Source of the DNA: Mycobacterium lentiflavum
Lineage (GTDB): Bacteria; Actinomycetota; Actinomycetes; Mycobacteriales; Mycobacteriaceae
Assembly (NCBI RefSeq): GCF_022374895.2
Contig: NZ_CP092423.2
Location: 5,146,001-5,210,000 of the forward strand
Reading direction: 5' to 3'
Length of the DNA: 64,000 nucleotides
Shown here: positions 51,866 to 60,492 of the stretch, in pieces
Numbering within the stretch: position 1 is the first letter of the stretch
How the letters are laid out: each line of letters starts with the position of its first letter
The notes under the pieces: generated by a model
The model's database searches: none
Told to the model about the DNA's origin: nothing
Seen by the model: the letters and a program-made list of their open reading frames with translations, nothing else
Translations under genes and position numbers: made by a program

Positions 51866-52534
51866 ATGCGGACCGCCTACCATGAGCAACTCTCGGATTT
51901 GTCCGAGCGCCTTGGCGAGATGTGCGGGCTGGCGGGGGTAGCTATGGAGCAGGCAACCCAGGCACTCCTGCAGGCCGACCTCGTCCTCGCCGAACAGGTG
52001 ATCTCTGGCCACGAAGAAATAGCCCAGTTGAGCGCTCGCGCCGAGGAGAGCGCCTTCGTCCTGCTGGCGCTGCAGGCACCGGTAGCCGGCGATCTCCGGT
52101 CCATCGTCAGTGCGATCCAGATGGTGGCCGACATCGACCGGATGGGCGCGCTCGCGCTGCACGTCGCCAAGATCGCTCGCCGACGCCATCCTCAGCACGC
52201 TTTGCCCGAAGAGGTCAACGGCTATTTCGCTGAAATGGGCAGAGTCGCAGTCGAATTGGGTAACAGCGCGCAAGAAGTGGTGTTGTCGCGCGACCCGGAG
52301 AAAGCCGCCCGGATCCGGGAAGAAGACGACGCGATGGACGATCTGCACCGGCACTTGTTCTCGGTGCTGATGGACCGCGAATGGAAGCATGGTGTGGCGG
52401 CCGCCGTCGACGTGACGCTACTGGGCCGCTTCTACGAACGCTTCGCCGACCACGCGGTCGAGGTGGCCCGGCGAGTGATCTTCCAAGCGACGGGCAAGTT
52501 GCCCGAAGACGAGACGGCGCAGACGACGTCGTAG
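51866..52534 (+). CDS. phoY2: PhoU-family phosphate signalling protein PhoY2
   Basis: 222-residue PhoU-type protein made of two three-helix bundles: MRTAYHEQLSDLSERLGEMC, then QAPVAGDLRSIVSAIQMVADIDRMGALALHVAKIARRRHP and the second copy LGRFYERFADHAVEVARRVIF. The ExxxD/DRxG metal-contacting patterns of PhoU occur in both halves. PhoY2 couples the Pst transporter to the SenX3-RegX3 system and affects drug tolerance in M. tuberculosis (Rv0821c). It is convergent with pstB, 7 bp apart, so regulator and transporter are physically linked but separately transcribed. The start follows a leaderless promoter. Confidence 0.93.
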   Translation: MRTAYHEQLSDLSERLGEMCGLAGVAMEQATQALLQADLVLAEQVISGHEEIAQLSARAEESAFVLLALQAPVAGDLRSIVSAIQMVADIDRMGALALHVAKIARRRHPQHALPEEVNGYFAEMGRVAVELGNSAQEVVLSRDPEKAARIREEDDAMDDLHRHLFSVLMDREWKHGVAAAVDVTLLGRFYERFADHAVEVARRVIFQATGKLPEDETAQTTS

Positions 52535-52541
52535 TAACCCG

Positions 52542-53318
52542 TTAGCCGAAGCGACCGGAGATGTAGTCCTCGGTGGCCTTTTGCTTGGGGTTGGAGAAGA
52601 TCTTCTCGGTGTCGTCGATCTCGATGAGCCGGCCGGCCTTCCCCGCGGCTTCCAGGTTGAAAAACGCCGTCTGATCGCTGACACGGGCGGCCTGCTGCAT
52701 GTTGTGCGTCACGATGACGATCGTGTAGTCCTGCTTCAACTCGCTGATCAGTTCCTCGATCGCCATCGTCGAGATCGGGTCCAGCGCGGAGCATGGCTCG
52801 TCCATCAGCAACACATCGGGCTGTACCGCGATCGCGCGCGCGATGCACAACCGCTGCTGCTGTCCGCCGGAGAGACCGCCACCGGGCTTGTGCAGCCGAT
52901 CCTTGACCTCGTCCCAGAGGTTGGCGCCGCGCAGCGAGTGTTCGGTGACTTCATCGAGCAACCTGCGATTGCGCACGCCCTGCAGCTTCAAGCCCGCCAC
53001 CACATTGTCGCGAATAGACATGGCGGGAAACGGGTTTGGCCGCTGGAACACCATGCCGATCGCCCGTCGCACAGCAACCGGGTCGATGCCCGGGGCGTAG
53101 ATGTTTTCATCGTCAAGCATCACTGCGCCCTCGACCCGGGCACCCGGGATGACCTCGTGCATCCGGTTCAGCGTGCGCAAGACGGTTGTCTTGCCGCAGC
53201 CGGATGAGCCGATGAAGGCCGTCACACTCCGCGGGAGAATCGACAGCGTCACGTCGGCGACGGCCTGAAACGATCCGTAGTAGATGTTGACGTCTTTGAG
53301 GTCCAACCGCTTGGCCAC
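52542..53318 (-). CDS. pstB: Phosphate ABC transporter ATPase PstB (PhoT)
   Basis: 258-residue ATPase. Walker A is FIGSSGCGKTTVLRTLNR (about 35-52), the signature is LSGGQQQRLCIARAI, Walker B is VLLMDEPCSALDPIS, and the switch His is in IVIVTHNMQQA. It powers high-affinity phosphate uptake. M. tuberculosis has this gene alone next to phoY2 (Rv0820, phoT); here it is the last gene of a complete pstSCAB set. It starts 12 bp after pstA. Confidence 0.94.
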   Translation of the reverse strand: MAKRLDLKDVNIYYGSFQAVADVTLSILPRSVTAFIGSSGCGKTTVLRTLNRMHEVIPGARVEGAVMLDDENIYAPGIDPVAVRRAIGMVFQRPNPFPAMSIRDNVVAGLKLQGVRNRRLLDEVTEHSLRGANLWDEVKDRLHKPGGGLSGGQQQRLCIARAIAVQPDVLLMDEPCSALDPISTMAIEELISELKQDYTIVIVTHNMQQAARVSDQTAFFNLEAAGKAGRLIEIDDTEKIFSNPKQKATEDYISGRFG

Positions 53319-53330
53319 CGGTACTCCTGC

Positions 53331-54245
53331 CTAGGACTTCTTGGGAGCAAACATCTTCGAAACCAATCTGGCTCCGACGTTGATCACGGCGATCATCACG
53401 ATCAGGGTAAGCCCCGCTCCCCAGAGTCGCTCGGTGGGAACCGGGTTCACGCCTGCGCCCGCTGCTGTCTCGTTGAACATCATGCCAGGCAACGTCCCCA
53501 TGAACCCCTGGAAGAGGTCGAAGTTCATCGCCGGCGAATAGCCGACCAGAACCAGCAGTGGCGCCGTCTCGCCCATCACCCTGGCCAGCGCCAACATGAT
53601 CCCGGTGATGATGCCCGACAACCCTGTCGGAATCACCACCCTGACAATGGTTTTCCATTTCGGCACGCCCAACGCATAGCTGGCCTCGCGGAGATCGGTC
53701 GGGACGATCCGCAACATCTCCTCCGTCGAGCGCTCAATCACCGGCAGCATCAGCAGGACCAGCGCTAACGACACCGCGAACCCCGAGCGGCCAAGGCCCA
53801 GCGTGACCACACACGACGCGTAGATGAACAATGCGGCAATAATCGATGGCACACCGGACAGGATGTCCACCATGAATGTCGCCAGCCTGCCGAGCCGGGT
53901 ACCACCCCCGTACTCGACCAGATAGATCGCGAGCATGACTCCGATCGGGACGGAGATCGCGGCGGACATCAATCCCTGCAGCAGGGTGCCGACGATCGCA
54001 TGGTAGGCGCCGCCCCCGGGCACAAACGGCGTCGTGCCCACCTGCGATCGCGTCCACCACGACGCGGCCGCGATCGCGTTGCACCCCTTGACGATCACCG
54101 CGCCCAGCACCCACAGCAGTGGCGCCAGCGCAATCAGCATCGACAGCGAAACCAACACCGTCGCAACGATGTTCGAGGCCCGGCGGCGCCGGCCGAGTCC
54201 GGACAGCGTGCGAGCCTTGAGCGGCCGGTCGTAGATCGAGGTCAT
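53331..54245 (-). CDS. pstA: Phosphate ABC transporter permease PstA
   Basis: 304-residue integral membrane protein with six predicted helices. It has LVSLSMLIALAPLLWVLGAVI, TLLQGLMSAAISVPIGVMLAIYLVEYGG (start of the BPD transport core) and the EAA-like loop LREASYALGVPKWKTIVRVVIPTGLSGIITGIMLALARVMGETAPLL. It forms the membrane channel with PstC and overlaps pstC by 4 bp. Confidence 0.93.
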   Translation of the reverse strand: MTSIYDRPLKARTLSGLGRRRRASNIVATVLVSLSMLIALAPLLWVLGAVIVKGCNAIAAASWWTRSQVGTTPFVPGGGAYHAIVGTLLQGLMSAAISVPIGVMLAIYLVEYGGGTRLGRLATFMVDILSGVPSIIAALFIYASCVVTLGLGRSGFAVSLALVLLMLPVIERSTEEMLRIVPTDLREASYALGVPKWKTIVRVVIPTGLSGIITGIMLALARVMGETAPLLVLVGYSPAMNFDLFQGFMGTLPGMMFNETAAGAGVNPVPTERLWGAGLTLIVMIAVINVGARLVSKMFAPKKS

Positions 54246-55273
54246 CGCGCGCCCCTCCGGATGCCGGCGAGGGCGCCGCGCGCCAGCGCATCGACGACAA
54301 AGGTCAGCACAAAAAGCACCAGCCCCGCGGCGATATACGCGCCGGCCTTATACCGGTCGTTGAACTCCCACGCGGCGGCCGCGATCTTTGTCGCGAAGGT
54401 CGAGCCGCCGTCGAATAGCGACCAGCCGAACGCCTTTTGAGTGCCTCGCAAAATGATCAGCAGCGCGACCGTCTCACCCAAGGCGCGGCCCAGCCCCAGC
54501 ATCGCGCCGCAGATGTACCCCGACCTGCCGAACGGCAACACCGTTGTGGTGACGACCTCCCAGCGGGTGGCACCGAGTGCCAGTGCGGCCTCGACCTGCT
54601 CGTGCGGCGTCTGCACGAAGACTTCCCGGGTGACCGCGGTGATCAGCGGCAGGATCATCACGGCCAGCACGATCCCGCCGGTGAAGATGGTGCCGCCGCC
54701 GGCGGGAGACGCAGTGCCATCGGCGAACAGGAACAACCAGCCCAGCGACTGGTTCAGCCAAGTCGCGACCGGCCGTAGCTGCGGAGCCAGGACATACAGA
54801 CCCCACGCGCCGTAAATGATCGAGGGCACCGCGGCCAGCAGATCGACCGTGTAGGCCAGCGGCCCGGCGAGCCGCCGCGGTGCGTACTGGGTGAGGAAGA
54901 TGGCGACGCCCAGCGCCACCGGCATCGCCAGGATCAACGCGAACACCGAGATGAACACCGTCACTTGCAGCAGGTCGAGGATGCCGAAGTGCATCGCCGA
55001 GGTGTTCGTGGTGATCCAGTTGCCCCGGTAGGTGAAGAAGTCTTCTTGGTTGCGCTTAAATGCCGGTACGGCGCGCACCAGCAGAAACCCGCCGATCGCG
55101 ATGACGACGGCGGCGACCAGAACCGCCGAGATCTCCGCGACCTTGCGAAAGATCCGGTCCCCGAAGCGGGATTGAACACCCGTCCAGGAGCGGATGGGTA
55201 CCACTGGCGCCTCGGGAAAGGACGCGGCAGCAACGGCACCCGAACCCGCCTGGGATGGATCTGGCGTCGTCAT
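54242..55273 (-). CDS. pstC: Phosphate ABC transporter permease PstC
   Basis: 343-residue permease with six predicted helices and a longer cytoplasmic N-terminus than PstA. Visible blocks: FISVFALILAMPVALGVAIFLTQYAPR and the EAA loop QVEAALALGATRWEVVTTTVLPFGRSGYICGAMLGLGRALGETVALL. It pairs with PstA. It follows pstS after 48 bp and is translationally coupled to pstA. Confidence 0.93.
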   Translation of the reverse strand: MTTPDPSQAGSGAVAAASFPEAPVVPIRSWTGVQSRFGDRIFRKVAEISAVLVAAVVIAIGGFLLVRAVPAFKRNQEDFFTYRGNWITTNTSAMHFGILDLLQVTVFISVFALILAMPVALGVAIFLTQYAPRRLAGPLAYTVDLLAAVPSIIYGAWGLYVLAPQLRPVATWLNQSLGWLFLFADGTASPAGGGTIFTGGIVLAVMILPLITAVTREVFVQTPHEQVEAALALGATRWEVVTTTVLPFGRSGYICGAMLGLGRALGETVALLIILRGTQKAFGWSLFDGGSTFATKIAAAAWEFNDRYKAGAYIAAGLVLFVLTFVVDALARGALAGIRRGAR

Positions 55274-55321
55274 TGTGAATCCGTCATTGCTGGTTTTCGT
55301 ATCGGCCCTTGGACCCGCGGG

Positions 55322-56446
55322 CTACTGCATCGCATTGATCGCAGTGATCAATCGCTCCTTGACCTTATCGGTCAACGGGATGTAGCCCGCCGAGGAAAGG
55401 TTGGCCTGACCAGTGTTCACCGCGACGCTCAGGAACGACTTGATCGCCTTGGCGGTCTCGGTGTCGTAACCCTTCGAGCAGACGATCTCGTAGGTGGCCA
55501 GCATCAACGGATATGCGCCTGGCTGCTGGGCCGCGTACATCGAATTCAGGTTCAGCACCAGGTCGTTGCCACCCGACACGAAGGTGGCGGTTTCGATCGC
55601 GGTGCTGGCCGTCTGGGCGGTCAGCGGGACTACACCGGTGGCCGTGGCGAGTTGCGCGTAGGGAAGGCCGGCCTGGTCAGCGAAGCCCTTTTCGACGTAT
55701 CCGATGGCGCCGCGGGTAGTCCGCACCGCCTGGATGACACCGGACGACTTCAGCGCTCCTTCGCCGACACCGCCCTGGAATTCGGTACCGATTCCCTGCG
55801 ACCAGCTCTCGGGCGCCGCGGCGGTCAGAAACTTCTGCAGGTTGTCGGTGGTACCCGACGAGTCCATCCGGTAGATCGGCGCGATCCTGGTGTCGGGCAG
55901 GGCGACACCGGGATTCAGCGCCATTAGGACGGGGTCATTCCAGACAGCAATCCGGCCGGTCAGAATCCTGGCCAGCGCGTCGCTGTTGACGACCAACGTC
56001 TTGACCTCGGGCAGGTTGTAGACCAGCGCCACCGGCCCGAACACCAATGGCAGGTCCCACGCGGGGTTTCCGTTGCAGCGCTTGGTGGCGGGCAGGATCT
56101 GGTCGGTGCTCAGCGGCGAGTCCGATCCCGCGAAGTCGACGTGGCCGGCGATGAATTGCTCACGGCCCGCTCCCGATCCCGTCGGGTTGTACGACACGGA
56201 CTTTCGTGGGCAGTACTGACCCCAGACATGGCTGAACACCGCCATCGCGTTCTGTTGAGCGGTCGACCCTTCGGCCGTCAGTTCGCCTTTGCCGCCGCAG
56301 GTCGGCGTGCCGACTGGTCCCGAGGACGCTACCGAGGCCGGGTCGTGACGATTGTCATCGCCGCCGCAGGCCGTCAGGACCGCACTGGTCATCGTGATCG
56401 TCAGGACCGCTGCAGCCAGCGCCTTGCCCACGTTGTCCAGGCTCAC
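55322..56446 (-). CDS. pstS: Phosphate-binding lipoprotein PstS
   Basis: 374 residues with a lipoprotein signal: VSLDNVGKALAAAVLTITMT, then SAVLTACGGDDN, cysteine about residue 27. The mature part is a periplasmic phosphate-binding protein (GELTAEGSTAQQNAM, YNPTGSGAGREQFIAGHVDFAGSDSPL and YRMDSSGTTDNLQKF, which contact phosphate). It captures phosphate and hands it to PstCA. The GTG at 56446 is preferred because the signal peptide begins there; the frame to 56563 adds a non-signal stretch. It is the first gene of the pst operon. Confidence 0.93.
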   Translation of the reverse strand: MSLDNVGKALAAAVLTITMTSAVLTACGGDDNRHDPASVASSGPVGTPTCGGKGELTAEGSTAQQNAMAVFSHVWGQYCPRKSVSYNPTGSGAGREQFIAGHVDFAGSDSPLSTDQILPATKRCNGNPAWDLPLVFGPVALVYNLPEVKTLVVNSDALARILTGRIAVWNDPVLMALNPGVALPDTRIAPIYRMDSSGTTDNLQKFLTAAAPESWSQGIGTEFQGGVGEGALKSSGVIQAVRTTRGAIGYVEKGFADQAGLPYAQLATATGVVPLTAQTASTAIETATFVSGGNDLVLNLNSMYAAQQPGAYPLMLATYEIVCSKGYDTETAKAIKSFLSVAVNTGQANLSSAGYIPLTDKVKERLITAINAMQ

Positions 56447-56586
56447 CGATCTCGCTTTCTGACGCAGTTTCGACGCATGGGCCCGCCGCTCGAAACTATG
56501 CGCTGACGCCCCGTTCACAAGAGTGCCTAAGTGGTGAACGTGCGGTGAATTGTCAGCTGGCACGCCACTTCTGCCTGCGCTTTCTT

Positions 56587-57516
56587 TCAGCCCGTGGTGG
56601 ACGCCGGCGCATAGGCGGTGTCAACGCTGTAGGTGGTGAATCCTTGTCGCTGATAGGTCCGAACCGCGGCGACATTGTCCGACTCGACATAGAGCAGCAC
56701 GGTGACGTCGCCCGAGTCCAGCGGGCCGAGGAGGCGCCGCGCCAGCGACTCGATGCCCACGGCCGTCAACATCTGCCCCAGCCCGCGGCCTTGCGCGGAC
56801 GGGTCGACACCGAGGACGTAGACCTCACCGAGACGCGGTTGGTCGAGGTGCACCTTGGTCCAGTGGAAGCCCACTAGCGCCTCGCTGTCGTCGAACGCCA
56901 AGAACAAGCCGGCTGGGTCAAACCACGGCTCGCTGCGCCGTTCGGCCAGGTCGGCCGCGGTCCACCCGCCCTGCTCGGGATGGTCAGCGAACGCGGCGTT
57001 GTTCACCCGCAGCAGCTCGGCGTCGTCGTCGGCACCCGCGTAGGTGCGCACCCGCACGCCGGGCAATGGGCTCACCGGGCCGGGGATCTGGTGCAGCGAC
57101 AGTCTCATCTGGACGAGTTCGCGCACCGCGACCAACCCCAGCGCGGCCGCGGTCGCGGCTGCCGGCGCCAGCGTACCGTGCGCCCAAAAGCGATTATTCC
57201 CATGGGTTTTGGCGATTGCCGCACGTCCCATCGCCGTGCCGATACCGCGCCGGCGGGCTTGCGGGCGGACCACGAGTTCGGCCATCCCGTCGCCGCCGTC
57301 ACGCGGCGGACTGAGATTGAGGTAGCCCTGGATCGTGTTGTCGGCCATGACCAGCAGGTGATCCGTGCGGTCGTGCCCGAGTTCGCGAAGAACCTGCTCG
57401 CCGACGGGCGCCACACCATCGAATTCGGTTGCCGCAGCGACCAGTTCACGCACCTCCTGCTGCTCTTCAGCGGTTAGTGCGGAGCGCCAGTCAGGCCCCC
57501 GGTCCGACCACGTCAC
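56587..57516 (-). CDS. mshD: Mycothiol acetyltransferase MshD
   Basis: 309-residue protein with two tandem GNAT domains: the first ends MAELVVRPQARRRGIGTAMGRAAI (acetyl-CoA site), the second contains VYVLGVDPSAQGRGLGQMLTAV and VTLYVESDNVAAVRTYQRQGF-like blocks (here VTVLLYVESDNVAAVRTY). MshD acetylates Cys-GlcN-Ins, the last step of mycothiol synthesis. It matches Rv0819 in length and order and overlaps glnR by 4 bp. Confidence 0.94.
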   Translation of the reverse strand: MTWSDRGPDWRSALTAEEQQEVRELVAAATEFDGVAPVGEQVLRELGHDRTDHLLVMADNTIQGYLNLSPPRDGGDGMAELVVRPQARRRGIGTAMGRAAIAKTHGNNRFWAHGTLAPAAATAAALGLVAVRELVQMRLSLHQIPGPVSPLPGVRVRTYAGADDDAELLRVNNAAFADHPEQGGWTAADLAERRSEPWFDPAGLFLAFDDSEALVGFHWTKVHLDQPRLGEVYVLGVDPSAQGRGLGQMLTAVGIESLARRLLGPLDSGDVTVLLYVESDNVAAVRTYQRQGFTTYSVDTAYAPASTTG

Positions 57517-58325
57517 TGACTGCGCAGCGGGTCGGCCAGTGGGTCTTGCAGATTCTCGGAGTCGGCCTCGTCGCTTTCGGGCTCATCATCGGGTGCGGGA
57601 ATCGGCGCTCGTCCGCGCGCCGGACGAACCGCCTTGTAGCCCACATTGCGGACCGTGCCGATCAGCGCCTCGTACTCGGGTCCGAGCTTGGCCCGCAGCC
57701 GGCGCACGTGCACATCGACCGTGCGGGTGCCACCGAAGAAGTCGTATCCCCACACCTCGTGCAGCAGCTGGGCGCGGGTGAACACCCGTCCCGCATGCTG
57801 GGCCAGGTACTTCAGCAGCTCGAACTCTTTGTAGGTGAGGTCCAGCGGGCGGCCCCGCAGTCGCGCGGTGTAGGTGCCCTCGTCGATCACCAGCTCGCCG
57901 AGGCTGACCTTGCCGGCGCTTTCCTGGTCGGCTAGCCCACCACGGCGACCCACCACCAGCCGTATCCGCGCGTCGACCTCGGCGGGCCCGGTGCCGGGCA
58001 GCAGGATTTCGTCCAGCCCCCAGTCGGCGCTGACCGCGACCAGGCCGCCCTCGGCCACCACCGCCACGACCGGGACGGACCGGCCTGCGGTGCTCAACAG
58101 ACGGCAAAGCCCGCGCGCGGCCGATAGATCGGTGCGCGCGTCGACGAGCACCGCGTCCGCGGTCCCCGCCTCCAGTAGCGAGGAGGGCTCGGGTGGCGCC
58201 GTCCGCACGGTGTGGGGAAGCAACGACAACGACGGCAGGACCGGGTCCGGGTGCAGCTCAGAGGTGAGTAGTAGTAGCTCCAACAAGCCCCTCCAGCTCG
58301 TGGGAAAGGCATCTCCCAGATTCAT
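57513..58325 (-). CDS. glnR: GlnR-type nitrogen response regulator
   Basis: 270-residue OmpR-like regulator with an atypical receiver domain (LLELLLLTSELHPDPVLPSLSLLPHTVRT to VSADWGLDEILLPG) and a winged-helix DNA-binding domain (LDLTYKEFELLKYLAQHAGRVFTRAQLLHEVWGYDF, TVDVHVRRLRAKLG). In mycobacteria GlnR (Rv0818) controls nitrogen assimilation genes and acts without a partner kinase. The ATG at 58325 adds 12 residues relative to the shorter annotated form that starts at the following LLELLLL. Overlap with mshD indicates co-transcription. Confidence 0.92.
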   Translation of the reverse strand: MNLGDAFPTSWRGLLELLLLTSELHPDPVLPSLSLLPHTVRTAPPEPSSLLEAGTADAVLVDARTDLSAARGLCRLLSTAGRSVPVVAVVAEGGLVAVSADWGLDEILLPGTGPAEVDARIRLVVGRRGGLADQESAGKVSLGELVIDEGTYTARLRGRPLDLTYKEFELLKYLAQHAGRVFTRAQLLHEVWGYDFFGGTRTVDVHVRRLRAKLGPEYEALIGTVRNVGYKAVRPARGRAPIPAPDDEPESDEADSENLQDPLADPLRSQ

Positions 58326-58472
58326 AAAGCACGTGTCGTTAGTGGCCAGGCCATCTAACGATAACGTGCTACCTGGCCTTTGTGCGTGTCCTTGCCAACG
58401 ACTGTGAGCCCCGCCACGAGGCAGTCCGGACCGTAATCCCCCGCCACGCGCCGTGCCGAACTACGCCACAAT

Positions 58473-59285
58473 ATGCGCATGCGCAGGGTGCTGATCAGTG
58501 TGATCACCTCGGTTTCCGCCGTGGCGGCCATCGTCGTCGGCACCGTCGGGGTGGACTACGGCGCCAGCATTTACGCCGAATACCACCTCTCGCGCGCCGT
58601 ACGCAACGCGGCGGATCTGGGGTCGGACCCCTTCGTGGCCATCCTGGCGTTCCCGTTCATTCCGGAGGCCCTGCACCGCCACTACAACGAGCTGGAGATC
58701 AAGGCCAACGGCATCGATCACGCGCCGACCGGCAAGGCCACGCTGGAAGCCACCATGCACTCGATCGACCTGACCTACGCGTCGTGGCTGATCAGACCCG
58801 ATGCGAAGCTGCCGGTAGGCAAGCTGGAGAGCCGCATCATCCTCGACTCAACGCACCTGGGCCGCTACCTCGGCATGGACGACCTGATGGTGGAGGCGCC
58901 GCCCGCGGAGACCAACGACGCCACCGGCGGCACCACCGAATCGGGCATTTCCGGCGACCACGGGCTGGTCTTCAGCGGCACCCCGAAATCGGCAAACTTC
59001 GACCACCGGGTGAGCGTGTCGGTGGACCTGTCGATCGCCCCCGATGACCCGGCGACACTCGTGTTCACCCCGACCGGGATCCTCACCGGTCCCGACACCG
59101 CCAACCAGGCCGTCCCGGACGACAAGCGCGATGCCGTCCTGCGCGGCTTCGCCGCCAGACTGCCCGACCAGCGGCTGCCGTTCGGCGTGGCGCCGCGCAC
59201 GGTGGGGGCTCGCGGCTCGGACGTCATCATCGAGGGCATCACCACGGGAGTAACCGTGACCCTCGAAGGGTTTAAGCAATCATGA
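58473..59285 (+). CDS. lmeA: LmeA-type phospholipid-binding protein (DUF2993)
   Basis: 270 residues with an N-terminal signal-anchor (MRMRRVLISVITSVSAVAAI, then VVGTVGVDYGA). The DUF2993 body has VRNAADLGSDPFVAILAFPFIPEALHRHYNELEIKANGIDH and late GVTVTLEGFKQ. LmeA (Rv0817c homologue) binds phospholipid in the cell envelope and is needed for full-length mannan of lipomannan and lipoarabinomannan. It is divergent from glnR and is followed by thiX. Confidence 0.88.
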   Translation: MRMRRVLISVITSVSAVAAIVVGTVGVDYGASIYAEYHLSRAVRNAADLGSDPFVAILAFPFIPEALHRHYNELEIKANGIDHAPTGKATLEATMHSIDLTYASWLIRPDAKLPVGKLESRIILDSTHLGRYLGMDDLMVEAPPAETNDATGGTTESGISGDHGLVFSGTPKSANFDHRVSVSVDLSIAPDDPATLVFTPTGILTGPDTANQAVPDDKRDAVLRGFAARLPDQRLPFGVAPRTVGARGSDVIIEGITTGVTVTLEGFKQS

Positions 59286-59343
59286 CCCGCGCTATCGACG
59301 AGGCCGTGGGGGTACCGCGCCCTTGCGGGGAACAGTGGTGCCC

Positions 59344-59766
59344 ATGACGACCGTTGTCGTCGCGATCGTGGCGGCTATTGCCCTGGCGGCAGCAGCCGGC
59401 TGGCTGATGACACGTCGCTCCGGAAACCTGAAAGAGGTCGATTCCGGTCCCGGCGAGAGCGCCGGTGCCGACTCCGCGGACCTGGGCCTGTCCCGTACCG
59501 GGCCGACCGTTGTGCATTTCAGCGCACCGTGGTGCGGACCCTGCGATCGTGTCCGCCGGGTGGTCGGCCAGGTGTGCGACAACATCGGCGACGTGGCGCA
59601 TGTCGAAGTCGACATCGACGCCAACCCTGCAGCCGCACGCCGGTTTTCGGTGTTGTCGCTGCCGACAACCCTGATTTTCGACGTTGACGGACGTCAGCGT
59701 TACCGGGCATCCGGTGTCCCCAAGGCCGCCGACCTGCGTTCCGCGCTCGAACCGCTGTTGGCTTGA
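59344..59766 (+). CDS. thiX: Membrane-anchored thioredoxin-like protein ThiX
   Basis: 140 residues with an N-terminal helix (MTTVVVAIVAAIALAAAAGW) and a thioredoxin fold: active site FSAPWCGPCDRVRR, the cis-Pro loop SLPTTLIFDV and a C-terminal helix. It probably reduces or transfers disulfides near the membrane. An in-frame start at 59323 is possible; the ATG at 59344 starts the hydrophobic segment. It matches Rv0816c and lies directly upstream of the cysteine/sulfur operon leader. Confidence 0.88.
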   Translation: MTTVVVAIVAAIALAAAAGWLMTRRSGNLKEVDSGPGESAGADSADLGLSRTGPTVVHFSAPWCGPCDRVRRVVGQVCDNIGDVAHVEVDIDANPAAARRFSVLSLPTTLIFDVDGRQRYRASGVPKAADLRSALEPLLA

Positions 59767-59782
59767 TCGCGATGTCATTGGG

Positions 59783-59788
59783 TAAGCT
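59783..59788 (+). promoter_or_regulatory. -10 element of the leaderless polycysteine leader (TAAGCT)
   Basis: TAAGCT ends exactly 7 nt before the ATG of the leader ORF at 59796. It is the likely promoter of the sulfur operon. Confidence 0.65.
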
Positions 59789-59795
59789 GACCGAC

Positions 59796-59891
59796 ATGTC
59801 ATCCCGCACGGAGCCCATGCTCACCAGGCGTCGCGCAGTCGATCTGTGCCGCATCGCGGGTTGTTGTTGTCGCTGTTGCTGTAGCTGCTGA
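59796..59891 (+). CDS. Leaderless polycysteine leader peptide (cysteine-responsive attenuator)
   Basis: 31-codon ORF: MSSRTEPMLTRRRAVDLCRI, then AGCCCRCCCSC. Seven of its last nine residues are Cys, and it lies directly upstream of the DUF4395, CysA2 and SseC2 genes. Leaderless polycysteine small ORFs of this type act in M. smegmatis as attenuators that lower expression of the same operon when cysteine is plentiful (Canestrari and colleagues described this). The sequence fits that system, including the -10 hexamer 7 nt before the ATG. Confidence 0.85.
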   Translation: MSSRTEPMLTRRRAVDLCRIAGCCCRCCCSC

Positions 59892-59984
59892 GTAGCTGCG
59901 CCCGCCCGCGCAGCACTCGGAGCAGCCCGGAACCCCACCGTGGTGCCTCTACTTTTCCGTGCAACAGGCGAATAGGAGTCTTTC

Positions 59985-60455
59985 GTGTCAAGCATCAATA
60001 CCAGCGTCCAGCTGGACCGCGTCGACGTTCGCGGACCCAGATTCGCCGCCTGGGTCACCACCGCGGTCCTGATCGCCACGCTGCTCGTCTCGGCGCTGAG
60101 CCCGCCGGCGGCCGCGATCATCCTGGGTCTGCAGGCCGTGGTCTTCGCGATCGGTGCTCTCGGCGGCCCGCGCCGGCACCCCTACGGCCGGGTGTTCGCC
60201 ATCGCGGTGGCACCCCGGCTGGGCCCGGTCAAGGAGCGCGAACCGGTGGCTCCCCTGAAGTTCGCCCAATTGGTCGGCCTGGTCTTCGCGATCGTCGGCA
60301 CTACCGGATTCGCCGTCGGTGCGCCCCTGGTGGGCGTCGTCGCGACGGCCTTCGCTCTGGTGGCGGCATTCCTGAATGCGGCCTTTGGCATCTGCCTGGG
60401 CTGCCAGCTTTATCCGCTCGTGGTTCGCTTACGACCGACCGCCGGTCCGGCGTGA
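59985..60455 (+). CDS. DUF4395 multi-pass membrane protein
   Basis: 156 residues with about four hydrophobic segments (VTTAVLIATLLVSALSPPAA, AIILGLQAVVFAIGALGG, FAQLVGLVFAIVGTTGFAVG, VVATAFALVAAFLNAAFGICLG) and a cysteine pair in FGICLGCQLYPLV near the C-terminus. DUF4395 proteins often neighbour rhodanese or sulfur genes and may move a sulfur compound across the membrane; that role is inference. AGGAG precedes the GTG start. It is the first structural gene after the attenuator leader. Confidence 0.82.
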   Translation: MSSINTSVQLDRVDVRGPRFAAWVTTAVLIATLLVSALSPPAAAIILGLQAVVFAIGALGGPRRHPYGRVFAIAVAPRLGPVKEREPVAPLKFAQLVGLVFAIVGTTGFAVGAPLVGVVATAFALVAAFLNAAFGICLGCQLYPLVVRLRPTAGPA

Positions 60456-60492
60456 CCCAAGTTCATCGCAAGTAATCGAAAGGATCCACCCC

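Noticed and set aside
52542..56446. Complete pst cluster as a novelty
   Set aside because: pstSCAB next to phoY2 is ordinary in many mycobacteria; only M. tuberculosis has phoT isolated.
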